Positions 24,899 to 34,820 of a stretch of 60,418 bases of DNA are shown here, piece by piece (position 1 is the first letter of the stretch; each line of letters begins with the position of its first letter). Location: NCBI RefSeq assembly GCF_000526635.1, contig NZ_JAGL01000003.1, forward strand, positions 1-60,418. Direction: 5' to 3'. Made by a program: the position numbers and the translations under genes. The notes under the pieces are model-generated. The model did no database searches and had not been told where the DNA came from. It was given only the letters and a program-made list of their open reading frames with translations. Source of the DNA: Aminobacter sp. J41. GTDB lineage: Bacteria > Pseudomonadota > Alphaproteobacteria > Rhizobiales > Rhizobiaceae.

Positions 24899-27280
24899 AT
24901 GAAGGCAGCTTCTAATTTGTTCGGCGCCGTTTCGGCGATCGCTATCTCGGCCGGCGTTGTGGTGAGCGGCGCAGGCGCATTGCAGCTGGCAACCGTGGCC
25001 GTCGCAGAAGCCGCCGTGGTCAACAGGATCGAAGTCCGCGGCAACCGCCGTGTCGATGCGGAGACGATCCGCAGCAACATCGCGATCCGTCCCGGCAGGA
25101 ATTTCAATAACGACGACGTCGACGAGGCTGTGAAGCGCCTGTTCGCTACCGGCCTGTTCTCCGACGTGCGCATCAATCAGGCTGGCGGCGCGCTCGTCGT
25201 CACCGTCGACGAATACTCGATCGTCAACCAGGTTTTGTTCCAGGGCAACAAGCGCCTGAAGGACGAGGACCTCATCCGTCAGATCCAGCTGCAGCCGCGC
25301 GGCTCGTTCTCCAGCGCGACCGCCGAGGCTGACGCCGAAACCATCCGTCAGGCCTACGCTCGCGTCGGCCGCGAGGGTGCGAATGTTTCCTACCAGGTCG
25401 TCGACCTCGGCGAGAATCGCGTCAACGTCGTCTTCAACGTGGAAGAGGGCGGCCGCACCAAGATTTCGTCGATCACCTTCGATGGCAACTCTGCCTACTC
25501 CGACAGCCGTCTGCGCGACGTCATCTCGACCAAGCGCTCGGGCGTTATGTCGTGGCTGACCCGCAATGACATCTACGACGCGGATCGTCTGCGTGCCGAC
25601 GAAGAGGCGCTGCGTCGCTTCTACTACAACCGCGGCTATGCTGACTTCCGCGTGATCTCGTCGTCTGCGCAGCACAACGACCAGACCAACTCCTACGACA
25701 TCACCTTCGTGGTGGATGAGGGGCAGCGCTACCGCTTCGGCTCGATCGAGGTCGAGAGCACGGTCGAAGGCCTGTCGCCGGAAGTCCTGCGCTCGCAGAT
25801 CAAGACCGTCGAGGGCAAGTACTACTCGGCCAAGGACGTCGAGGACACGCTGCTCGGTCTCTCCGAGCGTTCTGCTGACCTTGGCTACGCATTCGCGCAG
25901 GTTACCCCTCGCGGTGACCGCAATTTCGAGAACGGCACGATCTCGGTCGTCTACACCATCGACCAGGGTCCGCGCGCCTACATCGAGCGCATCGAAATTC
26001 GCGGCAACAGCCGCACCCGCGACTACGTCATCCGTCGCGAGTTCGACGTCAGCGAGGGCGACGCTTTCAACCAGGTCCTGATTCAGCGCGCCAAGCGCCG
26101 TCTTGAGGCTCTGGACTTCTTCCAGACCGTTAACATCGCGACCGCTCCCGGCTCTGAGCCTGACCAGGTTGTTCTGGTTGTTGATGTCGTTGAGAAGTCG
26201 ACCGGTGAATTGTCGATCGGTGGGGGTTACGCGACCGGTGGTGGTCCGACCGGCGGTTTCTCGGTCGAAGGCTCGATTGCAGAGCGCAACTTCCTCGGCC
26301 GCGGCCAGTCCATCCGCCTCGCTGGCGGTGGCGGCAAGAACTCGCGCGACTACCAGCTGTCGTTCACCGAGCCGTACTTCCTCGGCCGCCGTATTTCTGC
26401 GGGCTTCGACATCTTCCGCAACACGCGCGAGTACGATGAGTACCATAGCCAGCTGACCGGTGGCACGATCCGCTTCGGCCTGCCGATCACGCAGGGCCTG
26501 AGCACGCAGGTCGCGTACAACTACACGCAGGAAAAGTACAAGTTCGACGACGACTGCATCCAGGAAGGTGGCTCGCGTTACGACTGCCGTGACGACAATG
26601 TGCTGTCGAAGCACATTCAGGATGCGATTGACGAAGGTACCTGGACGAAGTCGTCGGTCAGCGGCTCGCTGATCTACAACACGATCGACAACATCCAGAA
26701 CCCGCGCAACGGCATCTACGCCAACTTCACGACTGAAGTCGCCGGCCTTGGTGGAGATGCGAAGTGGGCGAAGTTCACGGCTCGCGGCAGCTACTACAAG
26801 CCGCTGGTCGATGAGCTCGACCTGGTTGGCCTTCTCTCGGTGGGCGCCGGCCACATTATGAGCTACGGCTCGGGTGAATTGCGGGTGTTCGACCACTTCC
26901 AGGGCAACGACCGCATGATTCGCGGCTTCCGCCACAACGGCATCGGCCCGTACGATCCGGATGTGAACCGTCGCCGCGACAGCTACCACCTGGGTGGCAC
27001 CACGTACTTCAATGCGTCGGCTGAAGTGCAGTTCCCGCTGCCGTTCCTGTCGGAGAGCCTCGGCTTCCGCGGTGCAGCCTTCGTCGATGCCGCGACGCTC
27101 TATGGCAGCGACATCGCCGGTGCAGCCGGGACCGGCATGGAGTGGCGTGCTTCTGCGGGCGCCAGCATCATCTGGGCCTCGCCGTTCGGTCCGCTGCGTG
27201 TCGACTACGCTGTGCCTTTCAAGAAGGAAGCTACCGATCGGGTGCAGGAGTTCAGCTTCGGCATGTCGACCCGGTTCTAG
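24899..27280 (+). CDS. bamA: outer membrane protein assembly factor BamA
   Basis: Core of the BAM complex that folds outer-membrane beta-barrels. The 793-residue precursor has a signal peptide (to about residue 38, ending at VAVAEA), five POTRA domains (about 39-440, recurring pattern VxxIxxxGNxR) and a C-terminal 16-stranded barrel with the GGYATGGGPTGGF and FRHNGIGPYDPD segments, ending in the outer-membrane signature FGMSTRF. ATG 24899 was chosen because it starts the signal peptide; in-frame codons before it are not conserved. The 221 bp upstream hold no gene. Highly expressed by codon bias. Confidence 0.97.
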   Translation: MKAASNLFGAVSAIAISAGVVVSGAGALQLATVAVAEAAVVNRIEVRGNRRVDAETIRSNIAIRPGRNFNNDDVDEAVKRLFATGLFSDVRINQAGGALVVTVDEYSIVNQVLFQGNKRLKDEDLIRQIQLQPRGSFSSATAEADAETIRQAYARVGREGANVSYQVVDLGENRVNVVFNVEEGGRTKISSITFDGNSAYSDSRLRDVISTKRSGVMSWLTRNDIYDADRLRADEEALRRFYYNRGYADFRVISSSAQHNDQTNSYDITFVVDEGQRYRFGSIEVESTVEGLSPEVLRSQIKTVEGKYYSAKDVEDTLLGLSERSADLGYAFAQVTPRGDRNFENGTISVVYTIDQGPRAYIERIEIRGNSRTRDYVIRREFDVSEGDAFNQVLIQRAKRRLEALDFFQTVNIATAPGSEPDQVVLVVDVVEKSTGELSIGGGYATGGGPTGGFSVEGSIAERNFLGRGQSIRLAGGGGKNSRDYQLSFTEPYFLGRRISAGFDIFRNTREYDEYHSQLTGGTIRFGLPITQGLSTQVAYNYTQEKYKFDDDCIQEGGSRYDCRDDNVLSKHIQDAIDEGTWTKSSVSGSLIYNTIDNIQNPRNGIYANFTTEVAGLGGDAKWAKFTARGSYYKPLVDELDLVGLLSVGAGHIMSYGSGELRVFDHFQGNDRMIRGFRHNGIGPYDPDVNRRRDSYHLGGTTYFNASAEVQFPLPFLSESLGFRGAAFVDAATLYGSDIAGAAGTGMEWRASAGASIIWASPFGPLRVDYAVPFKKEATDRVQEFSFGMSTRF

Positions 27281-27297
27281 TCACAGCAATAACTCTT

Positions 27298-27317
27298 CCG
27301 GGCCGCTCGCGGCCCGG
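27298..27317 (+). other. strong hairpin between bamA and lpxD
   Basis: A perfect 8-bp stem (ccgggccg / cggcccgg) with a CTCG loop, 18 bp after the bamA stop and 14 bp before lpxD. No T-tract follows, so it is more likely a processing or mRNA-stabilising structure than a full terminator. Confidence 0.45.
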
Positions 27318-27331
27318 ATAAGAAGGCTCGC

Positions 27332-28390
27332 ATGACGGACCCGGTTTTCTTTCAAGCGTCGCGCACTTTCACCGCAGCTGAAATTGCGGCGCTGACGGGG
27401 GCGGAGCTTCGCACTCCTGAACACGCTTCGATGACAGTGGCGTCACTGGCGTCTGCCGAAAACGGCGGCGCCGGTGCGCTTGTCTTTGTCGAAGGGCGCC
27501 GCAACGCTGGGCTGCTCAAGGGCATTGCCGGCGGCGTGTTGCTGTGCACCGACGACGTGTCCAAAGACGTGCCGGCTGGTATTGCCGTTCTCGTTTCGAA
27601 GGCACCGCAGCAGGATTTTGCGAGCATCGGCCGCTTGCTGTTCCCCGCCGCTGCGCGTCCGGTCTCGGTGACCGGTGAGACCGGGATCTCGAAGGCTGCC
27701 TTCGTTCATCCGAGCGCGACCATTGAAGCAGGCGTGATCGTCGAGCCAGGTGCGGTCATCGGCGCTGATGCCGCAATAGGCGAGGGGTCCATAATCGGCC
27801 CCAACTCGGTCATTGGCGCCAACTGCAAGATCGGGCTCGAGTGTTTCGTGGGGCCTGGTGCCAGCATCCAGCACGCTATGATCGGCAACCGGGTGATTGT
27901 GCACGCCGGCGTTCGCATAGGCCAGGATGGCTTCGGGTTCGTCGGCGGACGGACCGGCCCCGAGAAGATGCCGCAGGTTGGCCGCGTAATCATCCAGGAC
28001 GACGTCGAGATCGGCGCAAACACCACCATTGACCGCGGTGCGCTGTCCGACACAGTCATTGGCGACAAATCGAAGATCGATAATTTGGTCCAGATCGCGC
28101 ATAACGTGCGCATCGGACGCGCCTGCCTGATTGCGGGCCAGTGCGGAATTTCCGGCTCCGTCACCCTCGGCGATGGCGTGATGATGGGCGGCAGCGTTGG
28201 CATTGCCGATCACATCAATGTAGGCTCCGGCGCGCAGATCGCCGCCAGGTCGGGTGTGATGAACGACATTCCGGCCGGCGAACGGTGGGCTGGCGCCCCC
28301 GCGCGGCCGATCAAGGATTTCTTCCGCGAAGTCGCCGCTATCCGGAAACTGATTACTCCAAGAACAGAGAAGGGACAGGGCGATGGCTGA
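27332..28390 (+). CDS. lpxD: UDP-3-O-(3-hydroxyacyl)glucosamine N-acyltransferase LpxD
   Basis: Third step of lipid A synthesis: N-acylation of UDP-3-O-acylglucosamine. The 352-residue protein has an N-terminal uridine-binding domain (about 1-105) and a left-handed beta-helix of hexapeptide repeats (about 110-320, [22 protein letters not shown] type). The catalytic histidine lies in the IAHNVRIG segment. The stop overlaps the fabZ start by 8 bp, so lpxD-fabZ are coupled. Confidence 0.96.
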   Translation: MTDPVFFQASRTFTAAEIAALTGAELRTPEHASMTVASLASAENGGAGALVFVEGRRNAGLLKGIAGGVLLCTDDVSKDVPAGIAVLVSKAPQQDFASIGRLLFPAAARPVSVTGETGISKAAFVHPSATIEAGVIVEPGAVIGADAAIGEGSIIGPNSVIGANCKIGLECFVGPGASIQHAMIGNRVIVHAGVRIGQDGFGFVGGRTGPEKMPQVGRVIIQDDVEIGANTTIDRGALSDTVIGDKSKIDNLVQIAHNVRIGRACLIAGQCGISGSVTLGDGVMMGGSVGIADHINVGSGAQIAARSGVMNDIPAGERWAGAPARPIKDFFREVAAIRKLITPRTEKGQGDG

Positions 28391-28856
28391 GGAAACTCAG
28401 GGCAACACGCTTGAAAGCCTCGACATTCTGCAGATTATGCGGCTGCTGCCGCACCGCTATCCGTTTCTGCTGATCGACCGCGTCATCGAGATCGATGAAG
28501 ACAACTCCGCGATCGGCATCAAGAACGTCACTTTCAACGAGCCGCATTTCACAGGACATTTCCCGGAACAGCCTGTCATGCCGGGCGTCCTCATCATCGA
28601 GGCCATGGCGCAGACGGCCGGCGCGATCTGCATCCGCAAGACCGGACTCGACAAGCCTTCGCTGGTCTACTTCATGACGATCGACAACGCGAAGTTCCGC
28701 AAGCCTGTCGTCCCCGGTGACCGCCTCGAGATCCACGTGAAGAAGCTCAAGCAGCGCGGCAACATCTGGCGTTTCGCCTGCGAAGCAATTGTTGAAGGCA
28801 ACAAGGTTGCCGAGGCCGAAATTTCGGCCATGATGTCGCCTAAGACGGCGAGCTGA
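28383..28856 (+). CDS. fabZ: 3-hydroxyacyl-ACP dehydratase FabZ
   Basis: Dehydrates beta-hydroxyacyl-ACP in fatty acid elongation; shares its substrate with LpxA/LpxD, which explains the location. The 157-residue hot-dog protein has [14 protein letters not shown], the catalytic histidine in [22 protein letters not shown] (central helix) and the [12 protein letters not shown] segment. ATG 28383 overlaps lpxD. Confidence 0.96.
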   Translation: MAEETQGNTLESLDILQIMRLLPHRYPFLLIDRVIEIDEDNSAIGIKNVTFNEPHFTGHFPEQPVMPGVLIIEAMAQTAGAICIRKTGLDKPSLVYFMTIDNAKFRKPVVPGDRLEIHVKKLKQRGNIWRFACEAIVEGNKVAEAEISAMMSPKTAS

Positions 28857-28868
28857 CGGAGAATTTTT

Positions 28869-29699
28869 TTGACTTCCGAGACTTTTGTTCATCCGAGTGC
28901 GCTCGTCGAAACGGGCGCACAGCTCGGATCTGGCGTCTATGTCGGTCCCTTCTGCTATGTGGGGCCGGACGTGGTGCTGGGTGACAACGTTCATCTCGCA
29001 AACCACGTATCGATCCAGGGCGCCACGACGATCGGCGAGGGCACCCGTATTCAGGCATTTGCCGCGCTTGGTGGCCTGCCGCAGGACACCAAGCACAAGG
29101 GCGGCCGCACGACGCTCACCGTCGGCAAGAATTGCGACATCCGCGAGTCGGTGACCATTCACAAGGGCTCTGACGCAGGTTCGGGCGCTACAGTGGTCGG
29201 CGACAACTGCTTCCTGCTGGCCTATTCACATATTGCGCACGACTGCGTGGTGGGCAACAACGTCACGCTTACCAACGGCGCGACCCTCGGCGGCCACTGC
29301 GAGGTCGGCGATCATGTCATCATCGGCGGCCTCACGGCCGTGCACCAGTTCTGCCGCATCGGCCGTCGCGCCTTCCTTGGCGGGTGCTCCGCGATCGTCG
29401 GCGACGTCATTCCCTTCGCCATGGCGGTCGGTAACCGTGCAACTCTGCACGGCTTCAACGTTGTCGGGCTGAAGCGCTCGGGTATGACCCGCACCCAGCT
29501 GCAGGCGATGCGTGCGGCTTACCGCATGCTGTTCTCGTCGAGCGGCACGGTGGCGGAAAACGCCGAGGCCGTCCGCAAGGAGTTTGCGGACATCCCCGAG
29601 GTCATCGAGATCCTCGACTTCATGACCAGTCGCGGCAAGCGGCATTTCGTGGTACCGGCATTGGGTGACCGCGATGATGCCCATGATGACATCGACTGA
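28869..29699 (+). CDS. lpxA: acyl-ACP--UDP-N-acetylglucosamine O-acyltransferase LpxA
   Basis: First step of lipid A synthesis. The 276-residue trimeric beta-helix protein shows hexapeptide repeats from the N-terminus (FVHPSALVETGAQLGSGVYVGPF), the catalytic histidine region LLAYSHIAHDCVVG and the C-terminal helices (RSGMTRTQLQAMRAAY). Start is TTG 28869, preceded by ggag within the fabZ stop region; the initiation codon merges into a T8 run. It overlaps lpxI. Confidence 0.96.
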   Translation: MTSETFVHPSALVETGAQLGSGVYVGPFCYVGPDVVLGDNVHLANHVSIQGATTIGEGTRIQAFAALGGLPQDTKHKGGRTTLTVGKNCDIRESVTIHKGSDAGSGATVVGDNCFLLAYSHIAHDCVVGNNVTLTNGATLGGHCEVGDHVIIGGLTAVHQFCRIGRRAFLGGCSAIVGDVIPFAMAVGNRATLHGFNVVGLKRSGMTRTQLQAMRAAYRMLFSSSGTVAENAEAVRKEFADIPEVIEILDFMTSRGKRHFVVPALGDRDDAHDDID

Positions 29700-30582
29700 C
29701 GAAGACAATCAGATCAGGCATATTCCCTATGGACGCGTCGCCATCATAGCTGGCGGCGGCGCGCTTCCCGTGGCGGTCGCCCGCACGCTGGCCGAGCGGG
29801 GCAGCAATCCGTTCGTCGCCGTCCTCCAGGGCGAGGCTGCCGAAGCAGACTTTTCCGGCATCCCGCAGACCACGGTGAGGCTCGAGGACTTCGGGCCGCT
29901 GCTCGATCGCTTTACGCAGGAAAAAATCACGCATGTGATCCTTGCGGGCAGCGTCGGCCGCCGGCCGAAACTTACCGGCATGAAATGGAACGGGACGCTG
30001 ATGCGCCTGATCTCGCGCGTCATCACCGGCCTCATGCGTGGTGACGACGGCCTGCTGCGCACCGTCATTGGCGCGATCGAAAAGCAAGGATTTCGCGTGG
30101 TCGGTGCGCATGAAGTGGTGCCTGACCTGCTCGCGCCCGCAGGTGTTTTGACGAAGGAAGCTCCGGCAAAGGGCGACAAGCGTGACATAGAAGCCGCTTC
30201 ACAGGCGGCCGAACTCATCGGCAAGCTCGACATTGGCCAGGCGGCTGTTGCTGTTGGCGGCCGCGTCATTGCCCTCGAAGGCATTGAGGGCACCGAAGGT
30301 CTGCTCGAACGCACGGCGGCCCTGCGCGGGCACGGGCGTTTGGCCGGCAAGAAGCGGGGGGTGCTCGTGAAGCGCCTCAAGCCGCAGCAGGAGCGCCGGG
30401 CAGACATTCCGGCCATTGGCCCCGACACGATGGATCAGGCCCACCGGGCCGGGCTCGCAGGCGTTGCCGTCGAGGCGGGCGGCTGCTTCATCCTTGACTT
30501 TGACCGCGCCATTGCCCGGGCCGATGAGCTCGGCCTGTTCGTCGTCGGCATCGAGCCGCAGGCTGCCAAGGAGGACATATGA
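29665..30582 (+). CDS. lpxI: UDP-2,3-diacylglucosamine diphosphatase LpxI
   Basis: Hydrolyses UDP-2,3-diacylglucosamine to lipid X; the alphaproteobacterial replacement of LpxH. The protein has the LpxI (former DUF1009) features: VAIIAGGGALP near the N-terminus, LAGSVGRRP, a DDGLLR segment with conserved aspartates and a C-terminal AGVAVEAGGCFILDFDRA. Several starts are possible: GTG 29665, ATG 29674, 29677, 29683 or 29686, all within the lpxA 3' end; homology begins after them, so the exact start is open. The stop overlaps lpxB by 4 bp. Confidence 0.93.
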   Translation: MTAMMPMMTSTDEDNQIRHIPYGRVAIIAGGGALPVAVARTLAERGSNPFVAVLQGEAAEADFSGIPQTTVRLEDFGPLLDRFTQEKITHVILAGSVGRRPKLTGMKWNGTLMRLISRVITGLMRGDDGLLRTVIGAIEKQGFRVVGAHEVVPDLLAPAGVLTKEAPAKGDKRDIEAASQAAELIGKLDIGQAAVAVGGRVIALEGIEGTEGLLERTAALRGHGRLAGKKRGVLVKRLKPQQERRADIPAIGPDTMDQAHRAGLAGVAVEAGGCFILDFDRAIARADELGLFVVGIEPQAAKEDI

Positions 30583-31736
30583 CTTCGGAGAGCCCCCTGC
30601 GAATCGCCATGGTTGCCGGAGAGGAGTCCGGCGATCTTCTCGGCGTCGATCTTGCCGAGTCGCTTCGCAAGATCACTGGCCGTCCGGTTGAACTTTCAGG
30701 CGTCGGTGGCCGGCATCTGCGCGAAGCCGGGATGGATCCGCTGTTCGATGGCTCCGAGATCGCTCTTATGGGCATCACGACGGTGGTGAAGGAGCTGCCT
30801 AAGCTGATGCGGCGGATCAACCAGACCGCGGCGCACATCGTTGCCTCGAAGCCGGATTGCCTCATCACCATCGACAGCCCCGACTTTGCTCTGCGGGTGG
30901 CGAAAAAGGTACGTGAAGCCGATCCCAAGATCCCGATCATCCACTACGTCTGTCCCAGTGTATGGGCATGGCGGCCGGGCAGGGCGCCGTCGATGAAGCC
31001 CTACATCGATGAAATTCTTTGCGTGCTACCGTTCGAACCGGAAGCGCTGCGGACACTCGATGGCCCGCAAGGCACTTATGTGGGCCACTGCCTGGCCGCC
31101 AATCCAGGCGTTGCGCAGGCAGCACAGATGCAGACTGAGCGCATCCGTGAAGGACGCAGAACACTGCTGGTCCTGCCGGGCTCTCGTCGAAGCGAAGTGC
31201 GCCGCCTGTTGCGGCCGTTCGGGGAAACCGTCGGCATCCTTGCTAAGCGCGGCCATGACTTTGAGGTCGTGGTCCCGACGGTGCCGCATGTCGCCCAGAT
31301 CGTTCGCGACGGCTGCCTCGAGTGGCCCGTGTGGCCGCGGTTTGTTGAGTCTGCGGAAGAGAAGTGGCAGGCATTCGGCGAGGCGGATGCAGCCCTCGCA
31401 GCCTCGGGCACGGTCCTGCTGGAACTAGCCTTGTCGCGTGTGCCGATGATTTCCTGCTATCGGCCCGACTGGATGGCGTCGCAGCTGATGCGGTTCGTGA
31501 CGACCTGGTCGGCGGCATTGCCGAACCTCATCGCCGACTGGCCGGTTGTCCCGGAGTTCTACAACGACTTCGTCCGGCCCGAATATCTCGCTCGCCTCAT
31601 CGAACAGCTGTGGGCGGACACGCCCGCCCGCATCGCGCAGATCGACGGCCTTCTGCACGTGGCGCGGCGAATGAAGATGCCAAAACCTCCCGGCGATTTG
31701 GCTGCGGAAGTCGTCCTCCGCCGCATCGGGCGCTAG
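30579..31736 (+). CDS. lpxB: lipid-A-disaccharide synthase LpxB
   Basis: Glycosyltransferase (GT19) that joins lipid X and UDP-diacylglucosamine. The 385-residue protein begins RIAMVAGEESGDLLGVDLAESL, contains VGGRHLREAG, IDSPDFALRVAKKV, HYVCPSVWAWRPGR and the LVLPGSRRSEVRRLL donor site, then the SGTVLLELAL segment. ATG overlaps the lpxI stop. Last gene of the lpxD-fabZ-lpxA-lpxI-lpxB run. Confidence 0.96.
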   Translation: MTSESPLRIAMVAGEESGDLLGVDLAESLRKITGRPVELSGVGGRHLREAGMDPLFDGSEIALMGITTVVKELPKLMRRINQTAAHIVASKPDCLITIDSPDFALRVAKKVREADPKIPIIHYVCPSVWAWRPGRAPSMKPYIDEILCVLPFEPEALRTLDGPQGTYVGHCLAANPGVAQAAQMQTERIREGRRTLLVLPGSRRSEVRRLLRPFGETVGILAKRGHDFEVVVPTVPHVAQIVRDGCLEWPVWPRFVESAEEKWQAFGEADAALAASGTVLLELALSRVPMISCYRPDWMASQLMRFVTTWSAALPNLIADWPVVPEFYNDFVRPEYLARLIEQLWADTPARIAQIDGLLHVARRMKMPKPPGDLAAEVVLRRIGR

Positions 31737-31794
31737 CATCGACCCGCCGCCACTGCCGCAATTTCCCGCCGAGATCAACCGGCAAAACAAAAGA

Positions 31795-31809
31795 GGCGCC
31801 CGAGGCGCC
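31795..31809 (-). terminator. terminator between convergent lpxB and gltA
   Basis: ggcgcc / ggcgcc stem with a CGA loop, extended by flanking A-rich and T-rich bases on both sides. On the minus strand it is followed by tcttttgtttt, the better T-tract, so it serves gltA best; it could also act for lpxB (cttctcttt). Confidence 0.75.
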
Positions 31810-31832
31810 CCTTCTCTTTAGATCTTTTGCGA

Positions 31833-33122
31833 TCAGCGCTGAGCGATCGGCACATAGTCGCGGAGGGTATGGCCGGTGTAGAGCTGACGCGGACGGCCGA
31901 TCTTCTGGTGCGGATCCTCGATCATTTCCTTCCACTGTGCGACCCAGCCGACGGTGCGCGCGACGGCGAACAGCACGGTGAACATGGTCGTCGGGAAGCC
32001 GAGCGCCTTCAGCGTGATGCCCGAGTAGAAGTCGATGTTCGGGTACAGCTTCTTCTCGATGAAGTACTCGTCGGTCAGGGCGATCTTCTCGAGCTCCATC
32101 GCGACGTCGAGCAGCGGATCGTCCTTGATGCCGAGCTCGCCGAGCACCTCATGGCAGGTCTTCTGCATGATCTTGGCGCGCGGATCGTAGTTCTTGTAGA
32201 CGCGGTGACCGAAGCCCATCAGGCGGAACGGATCGTTCTTGTCCTTCGCGCGGGCGATGAATTCCGGAATACGGTCAACGGAACCGATCTCGGCCAGCAT
32301 GTTGAGCGCAGCCTCGTTCGCGCCGCCGTGTGCCGGGCCCCACAGGCAGGCAATGCCGGCCGCGATGCAGGCGAATGGGTTGGCGCCCGACGAACCGGCG
32401 AGGCGGACGGTCGAGGTGGACGCGTTCTGCTCGTGGTCGGCGTGCAGGATGAAGATGCGTTCCATCGCGCGAGCGAGGATCGGGTTGACCTTGTACTCCT
32501 CGCAGGGAACCGCGAAGCACATGTGCAGGAAGTTGGCCGCGAAGGACAGCTCGTTCTTCGGGTAAACGAAAGGCTGTCCGATGTGGTACTTGTAGGCCAT
32601 CGCTGCGATCGTCGGCATCTTTGCGATCAGGCGGATCGACGCGACCATGCGGTGATGCGGATCGGAGATGTCGGTGGAGTCGTGGTAGAAGGCCGAAAGC
32701 GCGCCGACGACACCGCACATGACAGCCATCGGGTGGGCGTCGCGGCGGAAGCCGGTGAAGAAGCGCGACAGCTGCTCGTGCACCATGGTGTGGTGCGTGA
32801 CGCGGTAGTCGAAGTCTTCCTTCTGCGCCTTGGTCGGCAGCTCGCCGTAGAGGAGCAGGTAGCAGGTCTCGAGGAAGTCGCCGTGCTCGGCGAGCTGCTC
32901 GATCGGATAGCCACGGTGCAGCAGGACGCCCTGGTCACCGTCGATGTAGGTGATCTTGGACTCGCAGCTTGCGGTCGAGGTGAAACCCGGATCGTAGGTG
33001 AAAGCGCCGGTCTCCTTGTAGAGGGAGCTGATGTCGATGACGTCCGGCCCCACCGTCCCTTGTCGCACCTTGAATTCAGTGGGTTTTCCCTTGAAATCAA
33101 GTGTTGCGGCCGTGCTGCTCAT
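31833..33122 (-). CDS. gltA: citrate synthase
   Basis: Condenses acetyl-CoA and oxaloacetate, the entry to the TCA cycle. The 429-residue protein is of the large hexameric bacterial type, with the [20 protein letters not shown] segment, [34 protein letters not shown] and [15 protein letters not shown] (catalytic histidines). Start ATG 33122 has gaggtg at 7 bp; a GTG three codons further upstream is less likely. Divergent promoter region of 160 bp toward gltX holds no gene. Confidence 0.96.
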   Translation of the reverse strand: MSSTAATLDFKGKPTEFKVRQGTVGPDVIDISSLYKETGAFTYDPGFTSTASCESKITYIDGDQGVLLHRGYPIEQLAEHGDFLETCYLLLYGELPTKAQKEDFDYRVTHHTMVHEQLSRFFTGFRRDAHPMAVMCGVVGALSAFYHDSTDISDPHHRMVASIRLIAKMPTIAAMAYKYHIGQPFVYPKNELSFAANFLHMCFAVPCEEYKVNPILARAMERIFILHADHEQNASTSTVRLAGSSGANPFACIAAGIACLWGPAHGGANEAALNMLAEIGSVDRIPEFIARAKDKNDPFRLMGFGHRVYKNYDPRAKIMQKTCHEVLGELGIKDDPLLDVAMELEKIALTDEYFIEKKLYPNIDFYSGITLKALGFPTTMFTVLFAVARTVGWVAQWKEMIEDPHQKIGRPRQLYTGHTLRDYVPIAQR

Positions 33123-33284
33123 GACAATCACCTCTTAAATATGTTTCCCCGCCACCGATCAGTTTCGCTCAGCGAGTTCCTCCGATCGCGGGCCCTAGCT
33201 ATCCGATTTGGACTGGCCTGCCAAGCTATTCCGACGGGCAGATGTTGCAACGCAAAAATGCAACAGCTGCCCAAAAAGTTATCT

Positions 33285-34718
33285 TCAGCCTGCGGCCTGA
33301 TCAGCCAGGCGCGCAATACTTTCATCGCGTCCGAGAACAGCCAGGACGTCGAACACGCCGGGCGAAGTTGAACGTCCCGTAAGGGCCGCGCGGAGCGGTT
33401 GCGCGATCTTTCCGAGCTTCAGTCCAGTCTCCTCGGCATAGGCGCGCACGACCGACTCGGTCGATGCCGCGGTCCACTCGCCCAGGGCTTCAAACCGCGG
33501 CAGGAGGCCGGCGATCGTGGCGCGCGCATCCGCGTCGAGGATCTGCGTCGCCTTCTCGTCGAGGTTCAGCGGACGCTGCACGAACAGGTACTGGGCGCTG
33601 TCCGCCAGCTCCACCAGCGTCTTTGCACGTTCCTTGAGGCCCGGAAGCGCGGCGAGCAGCTTAGCCTTCTGCTCGTCGCTGAGCTCGGTGGGGATTGCGC
33701 CGCGCTCCTCGATGTAGGGCAGGGTGCCCAGGAACTGGTCGAGCAGCACCTTGTCGTCGGTGTTGCGCATGTGGATGCCGTTGAGCGCCCCAAGCTTGGC
33801 GAAGTCGAAACGGGCGGCGCCCTTGTTGACGTCCACGATGTCGAACCAGCTGATCATGTCCTCGATGGACATGACCTCGTCATCGCCATGGCTCCAGCCC
33901 AGGCGGGCGAGGTAGTTCAGCAGCGCCTTGGGCAGATAGCCCATCGCGCGATAGGCTTCGACGCCCAGCGCACCATGGCGCTTCGACAGCTTCGCACCGT
34001 CCGAACCATGGATCAGCGGAATGTGCGCCATGACCGGCACGTCCCAGCCCATGGCCTGGTAGATGATGGTCTGACGTGCGGCATTCGTCAGATGGTCGTC
34101 GCCGCGAATGATGTGGGTGACGCCCATGTCATGGTCATCAACGACCACGGCATGCATGTAGGTCGGGTTGCCGTCCGAGCGCAGGATGATGAAATCGTCG
34201 AGATCCTTGTTCGGGAAGCGGACCTCGCCCTGCACCTTGTCGTAGACGATCGTCTCGCCTTCCTGAGGCGCCTTGATGCGGATCGCGGGCTTCACGCCGG
34301 CCGGTGCCTCGGACGGATCGCGGTCGCGCCAGCGGCCGTCATAGCGCGGCGGGCGTCCCTCTGCGCGAGCCTTCTCGCGCATCTCCTCGAGCTCCTGCGG
34401 GGTCGCATAACAGTAATACGCCTTGCCCATGCGGACGAGTTCCTCGGCCACCTCGCGGTGACGGTCGGCGCGCTGATACTGCGAGATCGGCTCGCCTTCC
34501 CACTCGAGCCCGAGCCACTTCAGACCGTCGAGGATCGCCCGGGTTGCCGCCTCGGTCGAGCGCTCACGGTCGGTATCCTCGATGCGCAGCAGCATGATGC
34601 CGCCGGTGTGCTTGGCATAAAGCCAGTTGAAGAGCGCGGTGCGCGCACCACCAATGTGCAGGAAGCCGGTAGGTGAGGGCGCGAAGCGGGTGACAACCTT
34701 GTCGGACACGGGATCCAT
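33285..34718 (-). CDS. gltX: glutamate--tRNA ligase
   Basis: Class I aminoacyl-tRNA synthetase. The 477-residue protein has [22 protein letters not shown] with the HIGH-equivalent motif near residue 20, the zinc-site region, and KLSKRHG (KMSKS equivalent, about residue 240). Start ATG 34718 gives [14 protein letters not shown]; the frame extends far upstream but without homology. Alphaproteobacteria often carry two GltX paralogues; this single view cannot show whether this one also charges tRNA-Gln. Confidence 0.95.
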   Translation of the reverse strand: MDPVSDKVVTRFAPSPTGFLHIGGARTALFNWLYAKHTGGIMLLRIEDTDRERSTEAATRAILDGLKWLGLEWEGEPISQYQRADRHREVAEELVRMGKAYYCYATPQELEEMREKARAEGRPPRYDGRWRDRDPSEAPAGVKPAIRIKAPQEGETIVYDKVQGEVRFPNKDLDDFIILRSDGNPTYMHAVVVDDHDMGVTHIIRGDDHLTNAARQTIIYQAMGWDVPVMAHIPLIHGSDGAKLSKRHGALGVEAYRAMGYLPKALLNYLARLGWSHGDDEVMSIEDMISWFDIVDVNKGAARFDFAKLGALNGIHMRNTDDKVLLDQFLGTLPYIEERGAIPTELSDEQKAKLLAALPGLKERAKTLVELADSAQYLFVQRPLNLDEKATQILDADARATIAGLLPRFEALGEWTAASTESVVRAYAEETGLKLGKIAQPLRAALTGRSTSPGVFDVLAVLGRDESIARLADQAAG

Positions 34719-34820
34719 CCATGAGAAAACTGGCCGTTGAACGGCCGATGGTATTTGTCTGGCGCTCATGTAGCATAGCGACCTCATCGTGCAAGCGCCT
34801 ACGGGGCTGGGAAACGCGGC

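Noticed and set aside
24605-26989. A 794-codon open frame on the minus strand opposite bamA
   Set aside because: It is the antisense of a highly codon-biased gene. The protein is a low-complexity V/A/R/D sequence with no family features, and bamA on the other strand is unambiguous.
31827-33371. A 514-codon plus-strand frame opposite gltA
   Set aside because: Antisense of gltA with no recognisable domain.
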